A stretch of DNA of 64,000 bases from CAYWWM01 sp965198025 (GCA_965198025.1 OZ240237.1:1922001-1986000), one strand, 5' to 3'; shown: positions 51,370 to 61,111, counted from the stretch's first letter. Numbers and translations are program-made. The notes: generated by a model from the sequence alone, not told the origin.

Positions 51370-54239
51370 ACCCGATCATCGAGTTGAACCGGCATGGCCA
51401 GTCTGTCTGGCTCGACTATATCCGGCGGAACCTGATTACCAGCGGCGAACTGCAGCGTCTCGTCGAGCACGGCGGCATCTCGGGCATCACTTCGAACCCC
51501 GCCATTTTCGAAAAGGCCATCGGGGCCAGCCCCAAAGCGCCGGGCGGCAATGAGTACGCCGATCTGCTGGAAGCGCTTCAGCAGAGGGCATCTGACCCAA
51601 TGGAGGTGTTCGAGGAGATTGCAGTGCGCGACATCCAGGATGCCGCCGACATCTTGCGGCCCGCCTATGACAAGACCGGCCGCGCGGACGGCTACGTAAG
51701 CCTGGAGGTCTCGCCGTTCCTGGCGCATGAAACGGCAGCAACCGTGGAAGAGGCAAGACGCCTCTGGCAATCCGTCGCCCGGCCCAACCTAATGATCAAG
51801 GTCCCCGGCACGCCGGAAGGCATCCCCGCCTTTGAGCAATTGATCGGCGAAGGCATCAACGTCAACGTCACGCTGCTGTTCTCGCGAGAGGTCTATCAGC
51901 AGGTAGCACTGGCATATCTGTCAGGCCTGGAAACCCTAACGGCTCGGGGAGGCGGCCCGGGCGGCGTTGCCAGCGTAGCCAGCTTTTTCGTCAGCCGGAT
52001 TGACACCAACGTGGATTCGATCCTCGAAGCCCGCATGCAGGACGCCACTACGTCCGAGCAGAAAATCTTGCGCAGCCTGCTCGGCAAGACGGCCATTGCC
52101 AACGCCAAGCTCGCCTACCGGCGGTATCAGGAAATTTTTTCAGGCGCGCGCTGGCAGGCTCTGAGTTCGAAAGGAGCCCGGACGCAGCGGCTGCTCTGGG
52201 CCAGCACCAGCACCAAGAATCCGGCGTATCGCGATGTCGTTTACGTCGAGGAACTGATCGGCCGGGACACGGTCAACACAATCCCTCCCGCAACGTTTGA
52301 GGCCTTCCGTGAGCACGGGCGCGCCCGCCCCAGCCTCGAAGAAGACGTCGACGCGGCCTGCGATACGATGGCGGCCCTCGACCGGCTCGGTGTTTCCATG
52401 AAAGCGGTCACCGACGATCTGACCCGTGAAGGCGTCCGCCTTTTTGCAGAGGCGTTCGACAAACTGCTGAACGCCGTGGACCGCCGCTGCCCTTCGGCCC
52501 GAGAATCGAAAGTTGGTCAGCAGATTAGTTGCCTTCCCCCCGGTCTCTCCGCGCAGGTCAAAGCTGCTCTCCAAGACTGGCAGAAGAACAGCAAGGTTCG
52601 ACGCCTGTGGCTGCGTGACACTGCGTTGTGGACCCGCAGTGACGAAGCGCGCTGGCTCGACTGGCTGGAGTTGCCTGAGAATCGCAGTCGGAGCGCCAGT
52701 CTGCTCCGGGAGATCGCCGAGCAAGCCAGGTCGGAGGGTTTTACCCACGCTCTGGTGCTCGGCATGGGCGGCTCCAGTTTGTGTCCTGAGGTGCTCGCGA
52801 AGACGTTTGGAAAGAGTATCAATTTTCCTGAGTTGCACGTTCTCGATTCGACCGACCCCGCGCAAGTCCTTGCATTCGAGCGGAAGCTCGATCTTGCTCG
52901 CACTCTTTTCATCGTCTCCAGCAAATCCGGCACGACGCTGGAGCCAAACATTCTCATGAAGTACTTCTATGAGCGGATGAAGCAGACGGTCGGTCCGGAA
53001 AAGTCAGGCAAACACTTCATCGCCATCACGGACCCTGGCTCGAAGCTGCAGCAAGCCGCAGAGCGAGACGGCTTCCGAACAATTCTCTGCGGTCTGCCGG
53101 GGGTCGGCGGACGCTACTCGGCATTGTCCGCATTCGGGATGATGCCCGCTGCGGCGATGGGACTGGATGCCGAACGAATCCTGGACCGCGCAGCCGAGAT
53201 GGCGCTCTCCTGTTCTGCGTGTCTTCCCGCCGCCCAAAATCCCGGCGCAGTACTGGGCGCTGTTCTGGGAGTGCTCGGCAGCACCGGCCGGGACAAAGTG
53301 ACCCTGATTGTCTCTCCCCAGATCGTCGATCTCGGGACATGGCTGGAGCAGTTGCTAGCCGAATCGACCGGCAAGTCGGGCAAGGCGCTGATCCCTGTGG
53401 ACCGGGAACCGATCGGACCACCGGAGGTCTACGCAGAAGACCGCGTGTTCGTCTACATCCGACTCGACTCCGACCCGGACGCAACGCAGGATGCGGGAGT
53501 CGAATCCTTGATTCAGGCCCGTCATCCGGTCGTACGTATCGGCGTCGCGGAACCCTACGACCTCGGCCAGGAGTTCTTCCGATGGGAGTTCGCGACGGCC
53601 GTTGCGGGCTCGATTCTTGGCATCCATCCGTTCAACCAGCCCGACGTCGAAGCGAGCAAAGCGGCGACGCGGGACCTAACCGACGAATACGAAGAGAGGG
53701 GTTCCCTGCCTTCGGAGACTCCGCTTTGGAATGGAAACGGGACCCGCTTGTTTGCCGACGTTGCCAACGCAGAGGCGCTTGCTTCGCAACTGAAGGGAAG
53801 CAAGTCGCTCGCAGCGTGGTTTCGCGCGCACCTCGGGCGTCTCCAACCGGGTGACTATTTCGCCCTGCTCGCCTACGTAGAAAGGAACGAACCGAACGAA
53901 TCCGTATTCCAGGAGATTCGACGAAGCGTTCGGAACCGCAAGCACGTGGCAACCTGTCTCGGCTTTGGTCCTCGCTTCCTGCACTCGACGGGGCAGGCCT
54001 ACAAGGGCGGGCCGAACACCGGCGTGTTCCTCCAGATCACGGCCGACGACGCTACCGACATTCCCGTTCCCGGCCGGAAGTACACCTTCGGCGTCGTGAA
54101 GGCGGCACAGGCGCGGGGCGACTTTCAGGTGCTCTCCGAGCGCAACCGCCGCCTGCTGCGGGTGCATCTCTCCGCCGACGTCCCTGCCGGGTTAGCGGCC
54201 GTGCAAGCTGCCGTGCAAGCAGCCCTGGCCGGTTCTTGA
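51366..54239 (+). CDS. Bifunctional transaldolase / glucose-6-phosphate isomerase
   Basis: The protein has 957 residues in two domains. Residues ~1-370 are transaldolase: SGITSNPAIFEKAI and the Schiff-base Lys in NLMIKVPGTPEG, then NVNVTLLFS. Residues ~390-957 are a divergent glucose-6-phosphate isomerase: VLGMGGSSLCPEVL, FIVSSKSGTTLEPN, AFGMMPAAAMGLD, and LHSTGQAYKGGPNTGVFLQI near the end (catalytic region). Fused Tal-Pgi proteins occur in several phyla and feed pentose phosphate intermediates to glycolysis. Overlap with rpiB supports joint regulation of the non-oxidative branch. Confidence 0.95.
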   Translation: MNPIIELNRHGQSVWLDYIRRNLITSGELQRLVEHGGISGITSNPAIFEKAIGASPKAPGGNEYADLLEALQQRASDPMEVFEEIAVRDIQDAADILRPAYDKTGRADGYVSLEVSPFLAHETAATVEEARRLWQSVARPNLMIKVPGTPEGIPAFEQLIGEGINVNVTLLFSREVYQQVALAYLSGLETLTARGGGPGGVASVASFFVSRIDTNVDSILEARMQDATTSEQKILRSLLGKTAIANAKLAYRRYQEIFSGARWQALSSKGARTQRLLWASTSTKNPAYRDVVYVEELIGRDTVNTIPPATFEAFREHGRARPSLEEDVDAACDTMAALDRLGVSMKAVTDDLTREGVRLFAEAFDKLLNAVDRRCPSARESKVGQQISCLPPGLSAQVKAALQDWQKNSKVRRLWLRDTALWTRSDEARWLDWLELPENRSRSASLLREIAEQARSEGFTHALVLGMGGSSLCPEVLAKTFGKSINFPELHVLDSTDPAQVLAFERKLDLARTLFIVSSKSGTTLEPNILMKYFYERMKQTVGPEKSGKHFIAITDPGSKLQQAAERDGFRTILCGLPGVGGRYSALSAFGMMPAAAMGLDAERILDRAAEMALSCSACLPAAQNPGAVLGAVLGVLGSTGRDKVTLIVSPQIVDLGTWLEQLLAESTGKSGKALIPVDREPIGPPEVYAEDRVFVYIRLDSDPDATQDAGVESLIQARHPVVRIGVAEPYDLGQEFFRWEFATAVAGSILGIHPFNQPDVEASKAATRDLTDEYEERGSLPSETPLWNGNGTRLFADVANAEALASQLKGSKSLAAWFRAHLGRLQPGDYFALLAYVERNEPNESVFQEIRRSVRNRKHVATCLGFGPRFLHSTGQAYKGGPNTGVFLQITADDATDIPVPGRKYTFGVVKAAQARGDFQVLSERNRRLLRVHLSADVPAGLAAVQAAVQAALAGS

Positions 54240-54270
54240 AAAACCTCCTTCGCACAGTCATTCTAGTCTC

Positions 54271-54903
54271 ATGGCCTATCAGCCGATTGCAAACTACGGA
54301 GTCATCGGCAACATGCGGACGGCCGCTCTGGTCGGGACCAACGGGTCCATTGACTGGCTTTGCTATCCGCATTTCGATTTCCCAGCCTCTTTGCCGGGAT
54401 TTTAGATGACAAGAGAGGCGGACACTTCCAGATCACGCCGACCACGAGCGAAGTCATCTACAAGCAGATGTATTAGCCGGGAACGAACATTCTGATCACC
54501 CGCTTTTGTCGGCGGACGGGGTCGGCGAAGTGAACGATTACATGCCTGTGGGAGGGCCGGACGGCGCGGACCGGCCGCATCGCCTGGTGCGCCGCGTCAC
54601 CACGGTTCGCGGGACCATGCAGTACCGGATGGAGTGTTTACCGGCCTTCAACTACGCCCGGGACGCTCACACGACGGAAATCGGGCCGGAAGGTTGCTGC
54701 TTCCATTCGCCTCCCTTACGCTTGCACCTGGGCGCTGCCGTCCCCCTCAGCAGCCATGAGCGGGTACGCCAACCATCTGGGACTGTATGCGGGTTACACC
54801 GGCGCGCGGCGAGGCGTTGGGGAACTTTCCGCAAGCCCTTACGCACCTCGCTTTGATCAGCGCGGCTTACAACCTGGACCATGCGCTGGGGAGGAAGGGA
54901 TAG
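54271..54903 (+). pseudogene. GH15 glucoamylase/trehalase-like gene, internally deleted
   Basis: ATG 54271 starts AYQPIANYGVIGNMRTAALV then GTNGSIDWLCYPHFD, the GH15 N-terminus. A frameshift follows near PASL, then a TAG after YKQMY, more family sequence (LITRFLSADGVGEVNDYMP, then TTVRGTMQYRM), and a jump to the extreme C-terminus (SGYANHLGLYA, GNFPQALTHLALISAAYNLD), ending at 54903. The catalytic centre (about 400 residues) is deleted. Confidence 0.85.
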
Positions 54904-54923
54904 AAGGCCCTTCTTCACTTCCC

Positions 54924-55850
54924 TTACTGTGTTGTGGCCCCGTGGTTCTCGCCGAGCGCCAGCGTCCGCTGGGCACGTTCCACGATGGGACGGTCCAGCA
55001 ACTGGCCGCCGAACGCAACGGCTCCGTCTCCACGCGCCACTGCCTCTTTGTAAGCCGCAACGACCTTCCGGCAATATTCCAACTCATCCGCAGTGGGGGT
55101 GAACGCGGCATTCACAGGGTCAACCTGGGAAGGATGAATCAAGGACATGCCGGTGAATCCCAGCCGCCGCGACTGCAGCGCAAATGCCTTCAAGCCCTCC
55201 GTGTCTTGCAGGTTCGGCCAAACCCCGTCCACGGCCTGCACATTGGCGGCCGCCGCCGCCGTCACCAGGGCCGAGCGCGCGTAGAGCATGTCGGCTGCCT
55301 CGCCCTCACGGCGGAATGGCAAGCCCAATTCCTTTCCGAAATCCTCCGCTCCGAACATCAAGCCGATCACTCTTGCAGAGGAAGTCGCCAGTTCGTACGC
55401 GTTCATCAGTCCCTTCGGACTTTCAATTGCCAGGAGCAGGTTGATGCTGTCAATCGGAAGGCCCATCTGGGTCTCGCGTCGGTCCAGGATTTCCGCCACC
55501 ATCCGCACCTGAGCTGGACTTTCAATCTTCGGTAACGCAAGACCTTCGAGCGTTGGCCGGATGACCTCCGCCAGGTCGGAGCGCATGCGCTCGTACCCGA
55601 CGGCGTTGACGCGCACGTAACGGGCGGGCGTGCATACAGACGTCTGCGAGCCGGCGATCAGTTTCTGCAAGCGGTCGAGTGACGCTCCGATCTGCCGCCG
55701 CGAGGAGTCTTTTTCTGCCGGAGCAACCCCGTCCTCGATATCCAGCAGTACGGCGTCCAGTGCGTCCAGGCCGAACGACTTGTCAATCATGCGCTGCCGG
55801 TGTCCTGGTACGAACATCCAGGAGCGCAATTGTCTTTTGGTGTTTTCCAT
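54924..55850 (-). CDS. CoA-ester lyase (HpcH/HpaI, citrate-lyase-beta-like)
   Basis: The protein has 308 residues: SWMFVPGHRQRMIDKSFGLD, LLDIEDGVAPAEKD (acidic metal and substrate site), RYVRVNAVG, LALPKIESPAQV, LLLAIESPKGLMNA (Mg-binding Glu) and MFGAEDFGKELG. The family cleaves malyl-, methylmalyl- or citramalyl-CoA to acyl-CoAs plus glyoxylate or pyruvate. The neighbouring acyl-CoA dehydrogenase and mesaconyl-CoA-hydratase-like protein point to C4/C5 dicarboxyl-CoA substrates. AAAGGA lies six bases before ATG 55850. Confidence 0.87.
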   Translation of the reverse strand: MENTKRQLRSWMFVPGHRQRMIDKSFGLDALDAVLLDIEDGVAPAEKDSSRRQIGASLDRLQKLIAGSQTSVCTPARYVRVNAVGYERMRSDLAEVIRPTLEGLALPKIESPAQVRMVAEILDRRETQMGLPIDSINLLLAIESPKGLMNAYELATSSARVIGLMFGAEDFGKELGLPFRREGEAADMLYARSALVTAAAAANVQAVDGVWPNLQDTEGLKAFALQSRRLGFTGMSLIHPSQVDPVNAAFTPTADELEYCRKVVAAYKEAVARGDGAVAFGGQLLDRPIVERAQRTLALGENHGATTQ

Positions 55851-56055
55851 TGGCAATCCTTTGTGAATTGACGGCGGCCAGAATTCAGAACGGTTTCACC
55901 GTCCCATCGCCCGACGGACAACCCACTGCCGAAACCCCAACAATGGCGGGCTGAGGATAGCCGTTGCACATTTTCGAAGCGCCTGACGTAGCATCGCTCT
56001 CGCCCTACAAATCCCAAACCGGCACACAAAGTGGGCGAGTCCTCGAACTTCCCAT

Positions 56056-57216
56056 CTAATACGATTTCGGCATTCCGAGAACGTTCTGGCCGAGGAACGC
56101 CAGCACGAGGTTATTGCTGACCGGCGCGATGGAAAGCAGGCGGGTCTCGCGGAACTTGCGCTCGACGTCGTAATCACGCGCGAAGCCGTAGCCGCCAAAG
56201 GTGTTCAAGCAGACGTTGGCAGCTTCCCAGGCGGCTTCCGAAGAAAGATACTTGGCCATATTGGCTTCCGCGCCACACTTCTCGCGCCGGTCGAATTTTG
56301 CTGCCGCCTCGAATCGCATCAGGTCCGCCGCCTCGATGTGCGTGTAGGCTTGGGCAATTGGAAACTGGATTCCTTGATTGGTGCCGATCGGCCGTCCGAA
56401 CACCACGCGGTCTCGGGCATACTTGGACGCCCGTTCGGTAAACCACCGCCCGTCCCCGATTGCTTCCGCGGCAATCAGGATGCGCTCCGCATTCCAACCG
56501 TCGATGATGTAGCGGAAGCCCATACCTTCCTCGCCGATGAGGTTCTCCGCCGGGATCTCGACGTCTTCAAAAAAAACCGTGTTCGTGTGATGGTTGATCA
56601 TCATGTCAAGCGGCTGCGCTTCGATCTTCCCTTTGACATCGCGCAAATCCACGAGGAACACAGACAGGCCGCGTGTCTTGTCCTTCAGCTCATCGTAGGG
56701 TGTGGTACGCGCGAGCAGCATCATCAGGTCGGATTGTTTGACCCGTGAAATGAAAATCTTCTGCCCGTTGACCACGTAGCGGTCGCCATTGCGGACGGCC
56801 TTGGTTTCGATCCGTGTCGTTTCCGATCCGGCGTTCGGTTCGGTCACGGCAAAGGCCTGTAGCCGAATCTCGCCGCGCGCAACGCCAGGCAGATAGCGCC
56901 GCTTCTGCTCCTCGCTGCCGTGGCGCAGGAGCGTCCCCATGGTATACATCTGGGCGTGGCAGGCGCCGGAGTTTCCGCCGGATCGGTTGATTTCCTCCAG
57001 GATGATGCTCGCGTCCGTAATGCCCAGGCCAGCCCCGCCGTATTCTTCCGGGATCAGTGCGGCCAGATATCCGCTCTGGGTCAGCGCCTCGACAAACGCC
57101 TGGGGATAGCTTTCGTTGCGGTCCACCTCACGCCAGTAGGCATCGGGGAAGTCGCGACAGAGCTCGCGGACGCTCTCGCGGATCGCCTGCCGTTCCTCTT
57201 TCGTGGAAACCTCCAT
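56056..57216 (-). CDS. Acyl-CoA dehydrogenase
   Basis: The protein has 386 residues with the full FAD fold: LIPEEYGGAGLGITDASIIL, QAFAVTEPNAGSET (substrate/FAD contact), RYVVNGQKIFISR, FGRPIGTNQGIQFPIA, and NTFGGYGFARDYDVERKFRE near the C-terminus. It oxidises acyl-CoA thioesters to enoyl-CoA. It precedes the CoA-ester lyase on the same strand with a 205-base gap that contains no gene. It could be a short-chain or methylsuccinyl-type enzyme, but its length is that of ordinary members. Confidence 0.92.
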   Translation of the reverse strand: MEVSTKEERQAIRESVRELCRDFPDAYWREVDRNESYPQAFVEALTQSGYLAALIPEEYGGAGLGITDASIILEEINRSGGNSGACHAQMYTMGTLLRHGSEEQKRRYLPGVARGEIRLQAFAVTEPNAGSETTRIETKAVRNGDRYVVNGQKIFISRVKQSDLMMLLARTTPYDELKDKTRGLSVFLVDLRDVKGKIEAQPLDMMINHHTNTVFFEDVEIPAENLIGEEGMGFRYIIDGWNAERILIAAEAIGDGRWFTERASKYARDRVVFGRPIGTNQGIQFPIAQAYTHIEAADLMRFEAAAKFDRREKCGAEANMAKYLSSEAAWEAANVCLNTFGGYGFARDYDVERKFRETRLLSIAPVSNNLVLAFLGQNVLGMPKSY

Positions 57217-57374
57217 CAAACTTGTCCTCCCTCACGAAGCCGTAGTATATAAGAGTGCTGTGCGCGACCAACGAGAACCTGCTTCCCGAAAGGGCTTCTG
57301 CCCTGCCTTGCGGACCCGTTTTCGGGGGGCATGCGGCCGATTCACCCGGAAGAGTACTACGAAGGAGGAACCCT

Positions 57375-57878
57375 ATGCCTGTCAAGCCCGGCTGGGAGGG
57401 CCGCTACTTTGAAGACTTCGAGGTCGGGGACATCTACCGTTGCCGCCTCGGCCGAACCGTCACCGAGAACGACAACATCTGGTTTACTCTCCTGACCAAC
57501 AACACCAATCAGATTCACTTCAACAACGAATACGGCAAGCGGACCGAGTTCGGGCGCTGCCTTATCAACAGTGCCTTCACGCTCGCCGTCGTAGCCGGCA
57601 TGGGAGTTGCCGACGTGAGCGAGAACGGCTTCGCGCTTGGATGGGATGAAATCAAGCTACCCAATCCGCTGTTTGCAGGCGACACGCTCTACTCCGAGTC
57701 CGAAGTCCTGGAAAAGCGCGAGTCCAAATCCAAACCGCAGTGGGGAATCATCAAGGTCCGCACGCGTGGCATCCAGCAAGAGGGCAAAGTCGTGATTGAT
57801 TATGTCCGCAGTGTCATGGTCTGGAAGAAGGCCCACGCCCCGCGGCTGAACCTGTTCCCGGAGTCTTCCGCTTCCTAG
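57375..57878 (+). CDS. MaoC-like hydratase, mesaconyl-CoA-hydratase type
   Basis: The protein has 167 residues: GRYFEDFEVGDIYRCRLGRT, then VTENDNIWFTLLTNNTNQIH, FGRCLINSAFTLAVVAGM, LGWDEIKLPNPLFAGDTLYS and ESEVLEKRESKS. The NxxxxH pair takes the place of the usual Asp-His of MaoC proteins, and the KRESKS stretch is typical of the mesaconyl-CoA hydratase subgroup as I remember it. It adds water to a branched enoyl-CoA. GGAGG lies seven bases before ATG 57375. It diverges from the acyl-CoA dehydrogenase and converges with the next gene, overlapping by four bases. Confidence 0.82.
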   Translation: MPVKPGWEGRYFEDFEVGDIYRCRLGRTVTENDNIWFTLLTNNTNQIHFNNEYGKRTEFGRCLINSAFTLAVVAGMGVADVSENGFALGWDEIKLPNPLFAGDTLYSESEVLEKRESKSKPQWGIIKVRTRGIQQEGKVVIDYVRSVMVWKKAHAPRLNLFPESSAS

Positions 57879-58939
57879 CATCCAGCGCGAGCGGCAGCAG
57901 TCGCCGAGACGCGGAAGAGTCTCTCGAAATTCCTGTTGAAGATGTTCTTCCGATCCTCGGCGCTGATCCGGGCCTTCTCGATCGCCTCCGTGCTCTCGCG
58001 GATGGAGGCACGGCCACCCTCGGCGTCAAACGGCGCATCGGTCCCGAACAGGACGTGATCGGCGTCCAGAAAATCGCAGGCGCATTCGATCGATGCCGCC
58101 GTAAAGGTGGACGTATCGCCGTAGAACTTGCGGAAATAATCGAGAACCGGCTTGGTCATAGGCTTGCCGCCTCGCTCGTCGGTCAGCAGCGGATCAAACA
58201 TCCGATACATCGCCGCGATCCGTCCGGAGAAGAAGGGCACCATCGCTGCCGTGTGATGGACGATGATCCGCAGGTCGGGAAAATCGTCCAGGATTCCACT
58301 CAGTGCGATATGCGTCATTGCCGCCGTGCTTTCGTACGGCCAGCCAAATACCTGCCAGACCAGGAACCGGGACGTCTTTTCAGCGAGATAATCGGGGTGG
58401 TTCCGGGATCGCGCCGGATGGAGCAGAATCGGTTTGCCGTGCTTCGCCATGATTTCGAAGATGGGGCGGAACTCCGGCAGATCGAGCGCCTTGCCGAGGA
58501 CGTTCGAAAACAACTGTACCCCCGCTAGCTTGAGGTCCTGCAGCGACCGCTCGAGCTCTTTGGCGGCGGCTTCCGGCTTGTTCATTGGCAGCGAACAGAC
58601 GGCCCCGGCGAACCGGTCGGGATATTTCTGCACGATCTCCGCCAACTCATCGTTCAACACCTTCGCCAAATATTCGCTGTCATCCGGATCCACGGCCTCG
58701 ATCGGGGGCGATGCCACGCTCAACACCTGCCGGTAGCCCGGAAACTCGTCCATCATGCGAAAGCGCGCGTCGAGGTCGATTAGGATTTCGTAGTTCGTGA
58801 TCGGTGCTTTGCCCCCGCGTATGAATTTCAGGTGTGAGGGACTGTGCTCGAAAAAATGGGTTTTGTCAGCTCGCTTCCAACGCTCTTCCTCATACCGCGA
58901 CGGCAAAATATGGCAAAACACATCGATCCGTGGTTCCAT
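57875..58939 (-). CDS. Amidohydrolase of the ACMSD-like group
   Basis: The protein has 354 residues: IDVFCHILP (metal site variant CHIL for the usual HxH), RMMDEFPGYRQVLSVASPP, PDRFAGAVCSLPMNKPEAA, KPILLHPARS (metal His), IIVHHTAAMVPFFSGRI (catalytic His) and VLFGTDAPFD (metal Asp). The group includes decarboxylases such as aminocarboxymuconate-semialdehyde decarboxylase. The first histidine of HxH is replaced by Cys, as in some members. ATG 58939 has GGAGG eight bases upstream. Confidence 0.85.
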   Translation of the reverse strand: MEPRIDVFCHILPSRYEEERWKRADKTHFFEHSPSHLKFIRGGKAPITNYEILIDLDARFRMMDEFPGYRQVLSVASPPIEAVDPDDSEYLAKVLNDELAEIVQKYPDRFAGAVCSLPMNKPEAAAKELERSLQDLKLAGVQLFSNVLGKALDLPEFRPIFEIMAKHGKPILLHPARSRNHPDYLAEKTSRFLVWQVFGWPYESTAAMTHIALSGILDDFPDLRIIVHHTAAMVPFFSGRIAAMYRMFDPLLTDERGGKPMTKPVLDYFRKFYGDTSTFTAASIECACDFLDADHVLFGTDAPFDAEGGRASIRESTEAIEKARISAEDRKNIFNRNFERLFRVSATAAARAGC

Positions 58940-59098
58940 CAAAATGTCCTCCGATTCGTCCGGCGCACATTACCCAAGGCTGGCCGGAGTTGGCAGTCTA
59001 TCACGGCCGGCGGCCTCTTCCAATGACGGGCAATTTCCCGAGACACACCCGTGCTACAATGTCCCCCTTATTCGGCAACCTACCCGTTTCGAGTGCGT

Positions 59099-60433
59099 AT
59101 GAAGCCACCCACCGGACAAACTCTTTCCCGGCAACTATATGACAAGGCTCGGGGCCTGATCCCAGGAGGCGTGAATTCGCCCGTTCGTGCTTTTCGAGCC
59201 GTGGGAGCGCCCCCGCTCGTCATAGCACGTGGCCGGGGCGCGCAAGTGACCGATGTGGATGGCCGCAACTATATTGATTACATCGGGGCCTGGGGACCGC
59301 TGATCCTCGGCCACGCGCATCCGAACATTGAGCAGGCCGTGGCGCAGGCGCTGGAGCGCGGAACCGCCTATGGGCTGACCACCGAGGCCGAGGTTCGCAT
59401 GGCGCAGTTGATTACCGCGGCTGTTCCCTCCGTCGAAAAGGTCCGCCTCGTGAATTCCGGCACGGAAGCCACCATGAGCGCCATCCGTCTGGCGCGCGGC
59501 TTCACCCGGCGCGATCTGGTCGTGAAGTTCATCGGCTGCTATCACGGGCACGTGGATTCCCTGCTGGTAAAGGCCGGTTCCGGGGTGGCGACCTTTTCGC
59601 TTCCTGAATCGGCGGGTGTTCCCCGGCAGTTCGCCGAGCTGACGATCGCCGTTCCCTACAATCAGCCCGAGGCGTTGGCCAGGACGTTTGAATCCCATGG
59701 CGGCAAGATCGCTGCGGTGATTCTCGAGCCGGTCGTGGGAAACATGGGCTGTGTCCCCCCTGCGGACGGCTTTCTGCAATTCGTTCGAGAGATCACCGGG
59801 AAAGATGGGGCGCTGCTGATCCTCGATGAAGTGATGACGGGGTTCCGCCTCGCCTTCGGAGGCGCCCAGGAACTCTACGGAATTCATCCCGACTTGACGA
59901 CGCTGGGCAAGGTCATTGGGGGCGGGCTTCCGATTGCAGCCTACGGAGGCCGGGCCGACATTATGGATTGCGTGGCTCCCGACGGTCCCGTCTATCAGGC
60001 TGGCACGCTCTCGGGCAACTCGCTGGCGGTCGCCGCCGGCATCGCGGTCCTCGAAGAGCTGGGTCGCCGGCCGGGAGTTTACGAAGAGCTTGAGAACCGC
60101 GCGCAGCGCCTCGCCGAAGGTCTCCGCAAGGAGGCTTCTCGAACTCTCGAGGGCGCTTGCGTAAACCAAGTGGGCTCGATGTTCACCCTGTTCTTTACGC
60201 CCGGGCCCGTGCGGGATTTCGATTCGGCGCTTGCAGCCGACCGGGACCGCTTTGGAATGTTCTTCCGTGCGATGCTCGAACGAGGTGTCTTGTTCCCCCC
60301 CGCACAGTTTGAGGCTGCATTCCTGTCGGCTGCCCACACCGACCGCGACATCGAGACGACGCTTTCAGCAGCCCGCGAAGCCTTCACGCTACTCTCACCC
60401 ATTCCTGCTTCCAGTACAGCAGCTTCCTCATAA
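59099..60433 (+). CDS. hemL: Glutamate-1-semialdehyde 2,1-aminomutase
   Basis: The protein has 444 residues: IPGGVNSPVRAFRAVG, YIDYIGAWGPLILGHAHP, VNSGTEATMSAIRLARG (PLP phosphate contacts), ILDEVMTGFRLAFGG (Asp) and TTLGKVIGGGLPIAAYGGR with the Schiff-base Lys. It makes 5-aminolevulinate in C5 haem biosynthesis, in line with the many cytochromes here. ATG 59099 is preferred; GTG 59094 is out of frame with it. Confidence 0.96.
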   Translation: MKPPTGQTLSRQLYDKARGLIPGGVNSPVRAFRAVGAPPLVIARGRGAQVTDVDGRNYIDYIGAWGPLILGHAHPNIEQAVAQALERGTAYGLTTEAEVRMAQLITAAVPSVEKVRLVNSGTEATMSAIRLARGFTRRDLVVKFIGCYHGHVDSLLVKAGSGVATFSLPESAGVPRQFAELTIAVPYNQPEALARTFESHGGKIAAVILEPVVGNMGCVPPADGFLQFVREITGKDGALLILDEVMTGFRLAFGGAQELYGIHPDLTTLGKVIGGGLPIAAYGGRADIMDCVAPDGPVYQAGTLSGNSLAVAAGIAVLEELGRRPGVYEELENRAQRLAEGLRKEASRTLEGACVNQVGSMFTLFFTPGPVRDFDSALAADRDRFGMFFRAMLERGVLFPPAQFEAAFLSAAHTDRDIETTLSAAREAFTLLSPIPASSTAASS

Positions 60434-60541
60434 GCATTCCTTCCAGGTAGAGCACACACTCAGCCACATCGCTAAAGTGCCAAACAAGCAAAGAGTCTCG
60501 TGCTCCTTAGATTGTCCCTTCTGGAATCGTTTGGGAAGCGC

Positions 60542-60895
60542 TCAGACCTTTCGCGCACTCGCCATCTGCTTGACCGTTTCCAGCAGTTGCTGGCGCTGTT
60601 CCGGCGATAGCTGCGGCAGCAGACTCTTCAATTCCCGAAGATAATTGGCGGCGGAATCCCCGGCCCCGTCCGAGGAAAGGACCGTCCCATCCATCGCGAA
60701 GAAATCCGACAGCGTGACGCCCATCGCGCCGGCCAGCCGCTGGAGCGTAGCGAACGAGGGAACCGTGTGCCCGTTCTCTACTCGCGAGACGTACGACCGG
60801 AGAATCCCCGTGCGCTTTTGCATTTCACCTTGCGAGATTCCCTTCGCCAGCCGGATCCTTCGGATCGAATCCCCCAAGTTCATTTCGGTTTCCAT
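60542..60895 (-). CDS. XRE-family transcriptional regulator
   Basis: The protein has 117 residues: GDSIRRIRLAKGISQGEMQK, TGILRSYVSRVENGHTVPSF and ATLQRLAGAMGVTLSDFF form a five-helix HTH. The C-terminal helix LSPEQRQQLLETVKQMA may dimerise. Starts at 60895 and 60880 (second Met) are both possible. Targets are unknown; the divergent oxidase gene at 61299 is a candidate. Confidence 0.85.
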   Translation of the reverse strand: METEMNLGDSIRRIRLAKGISQGEMQKRTGILRSYVSRVENGHTVPSFATLQRLAGAMGVTLSDFFAMDGTVLSSDGAGDSAANYLRELKSLLPQLSPEQRQQLLETVKQMASARKV

Positions 60896-60907
60896 GCTTC
60901 CAAATCC

Positions 60908-61111
60908 TCATTGTGCAGGCACCGGCGGGTTGCTTACTGCCTCCCCGTCCGAAACGCCCTCTTCCAGAAGTGCTTCGATCTTCCGTTTGAGCACTTCACA
61001 TTCCCGGCGCGCCGTCCGGTTCTCAGAGTCCTTCTCGCAAATGCCACGACCCTGAATGAGCCGGATCACGCCCTTGCGATCGATCAAGAAACCGCCGACC
61101 CGTGTCGGCAT
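60908..61111 (-). CDS. Small charged hypothetical protein
   Basis: The protein has 67 residues (GGFLIDRKGVIRLIQGRGIC, then ARRECEVLKRKIEALLEEGV), with a predicted C-terminal helix. It lies 12 bases upstream of the XRE gene on the same strand, so it may be co-expressed. No family is recognised and the start (ATG 61111) has no clear ribosome-binding site. Confidence 0.4.
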   Translation of the reverse strand: MPTRVGGFLIDRKGVIRLIQGRGICEKDSENRTARRECEVLKRKIEALLEEGVSDGEAVSNPPVPAQ

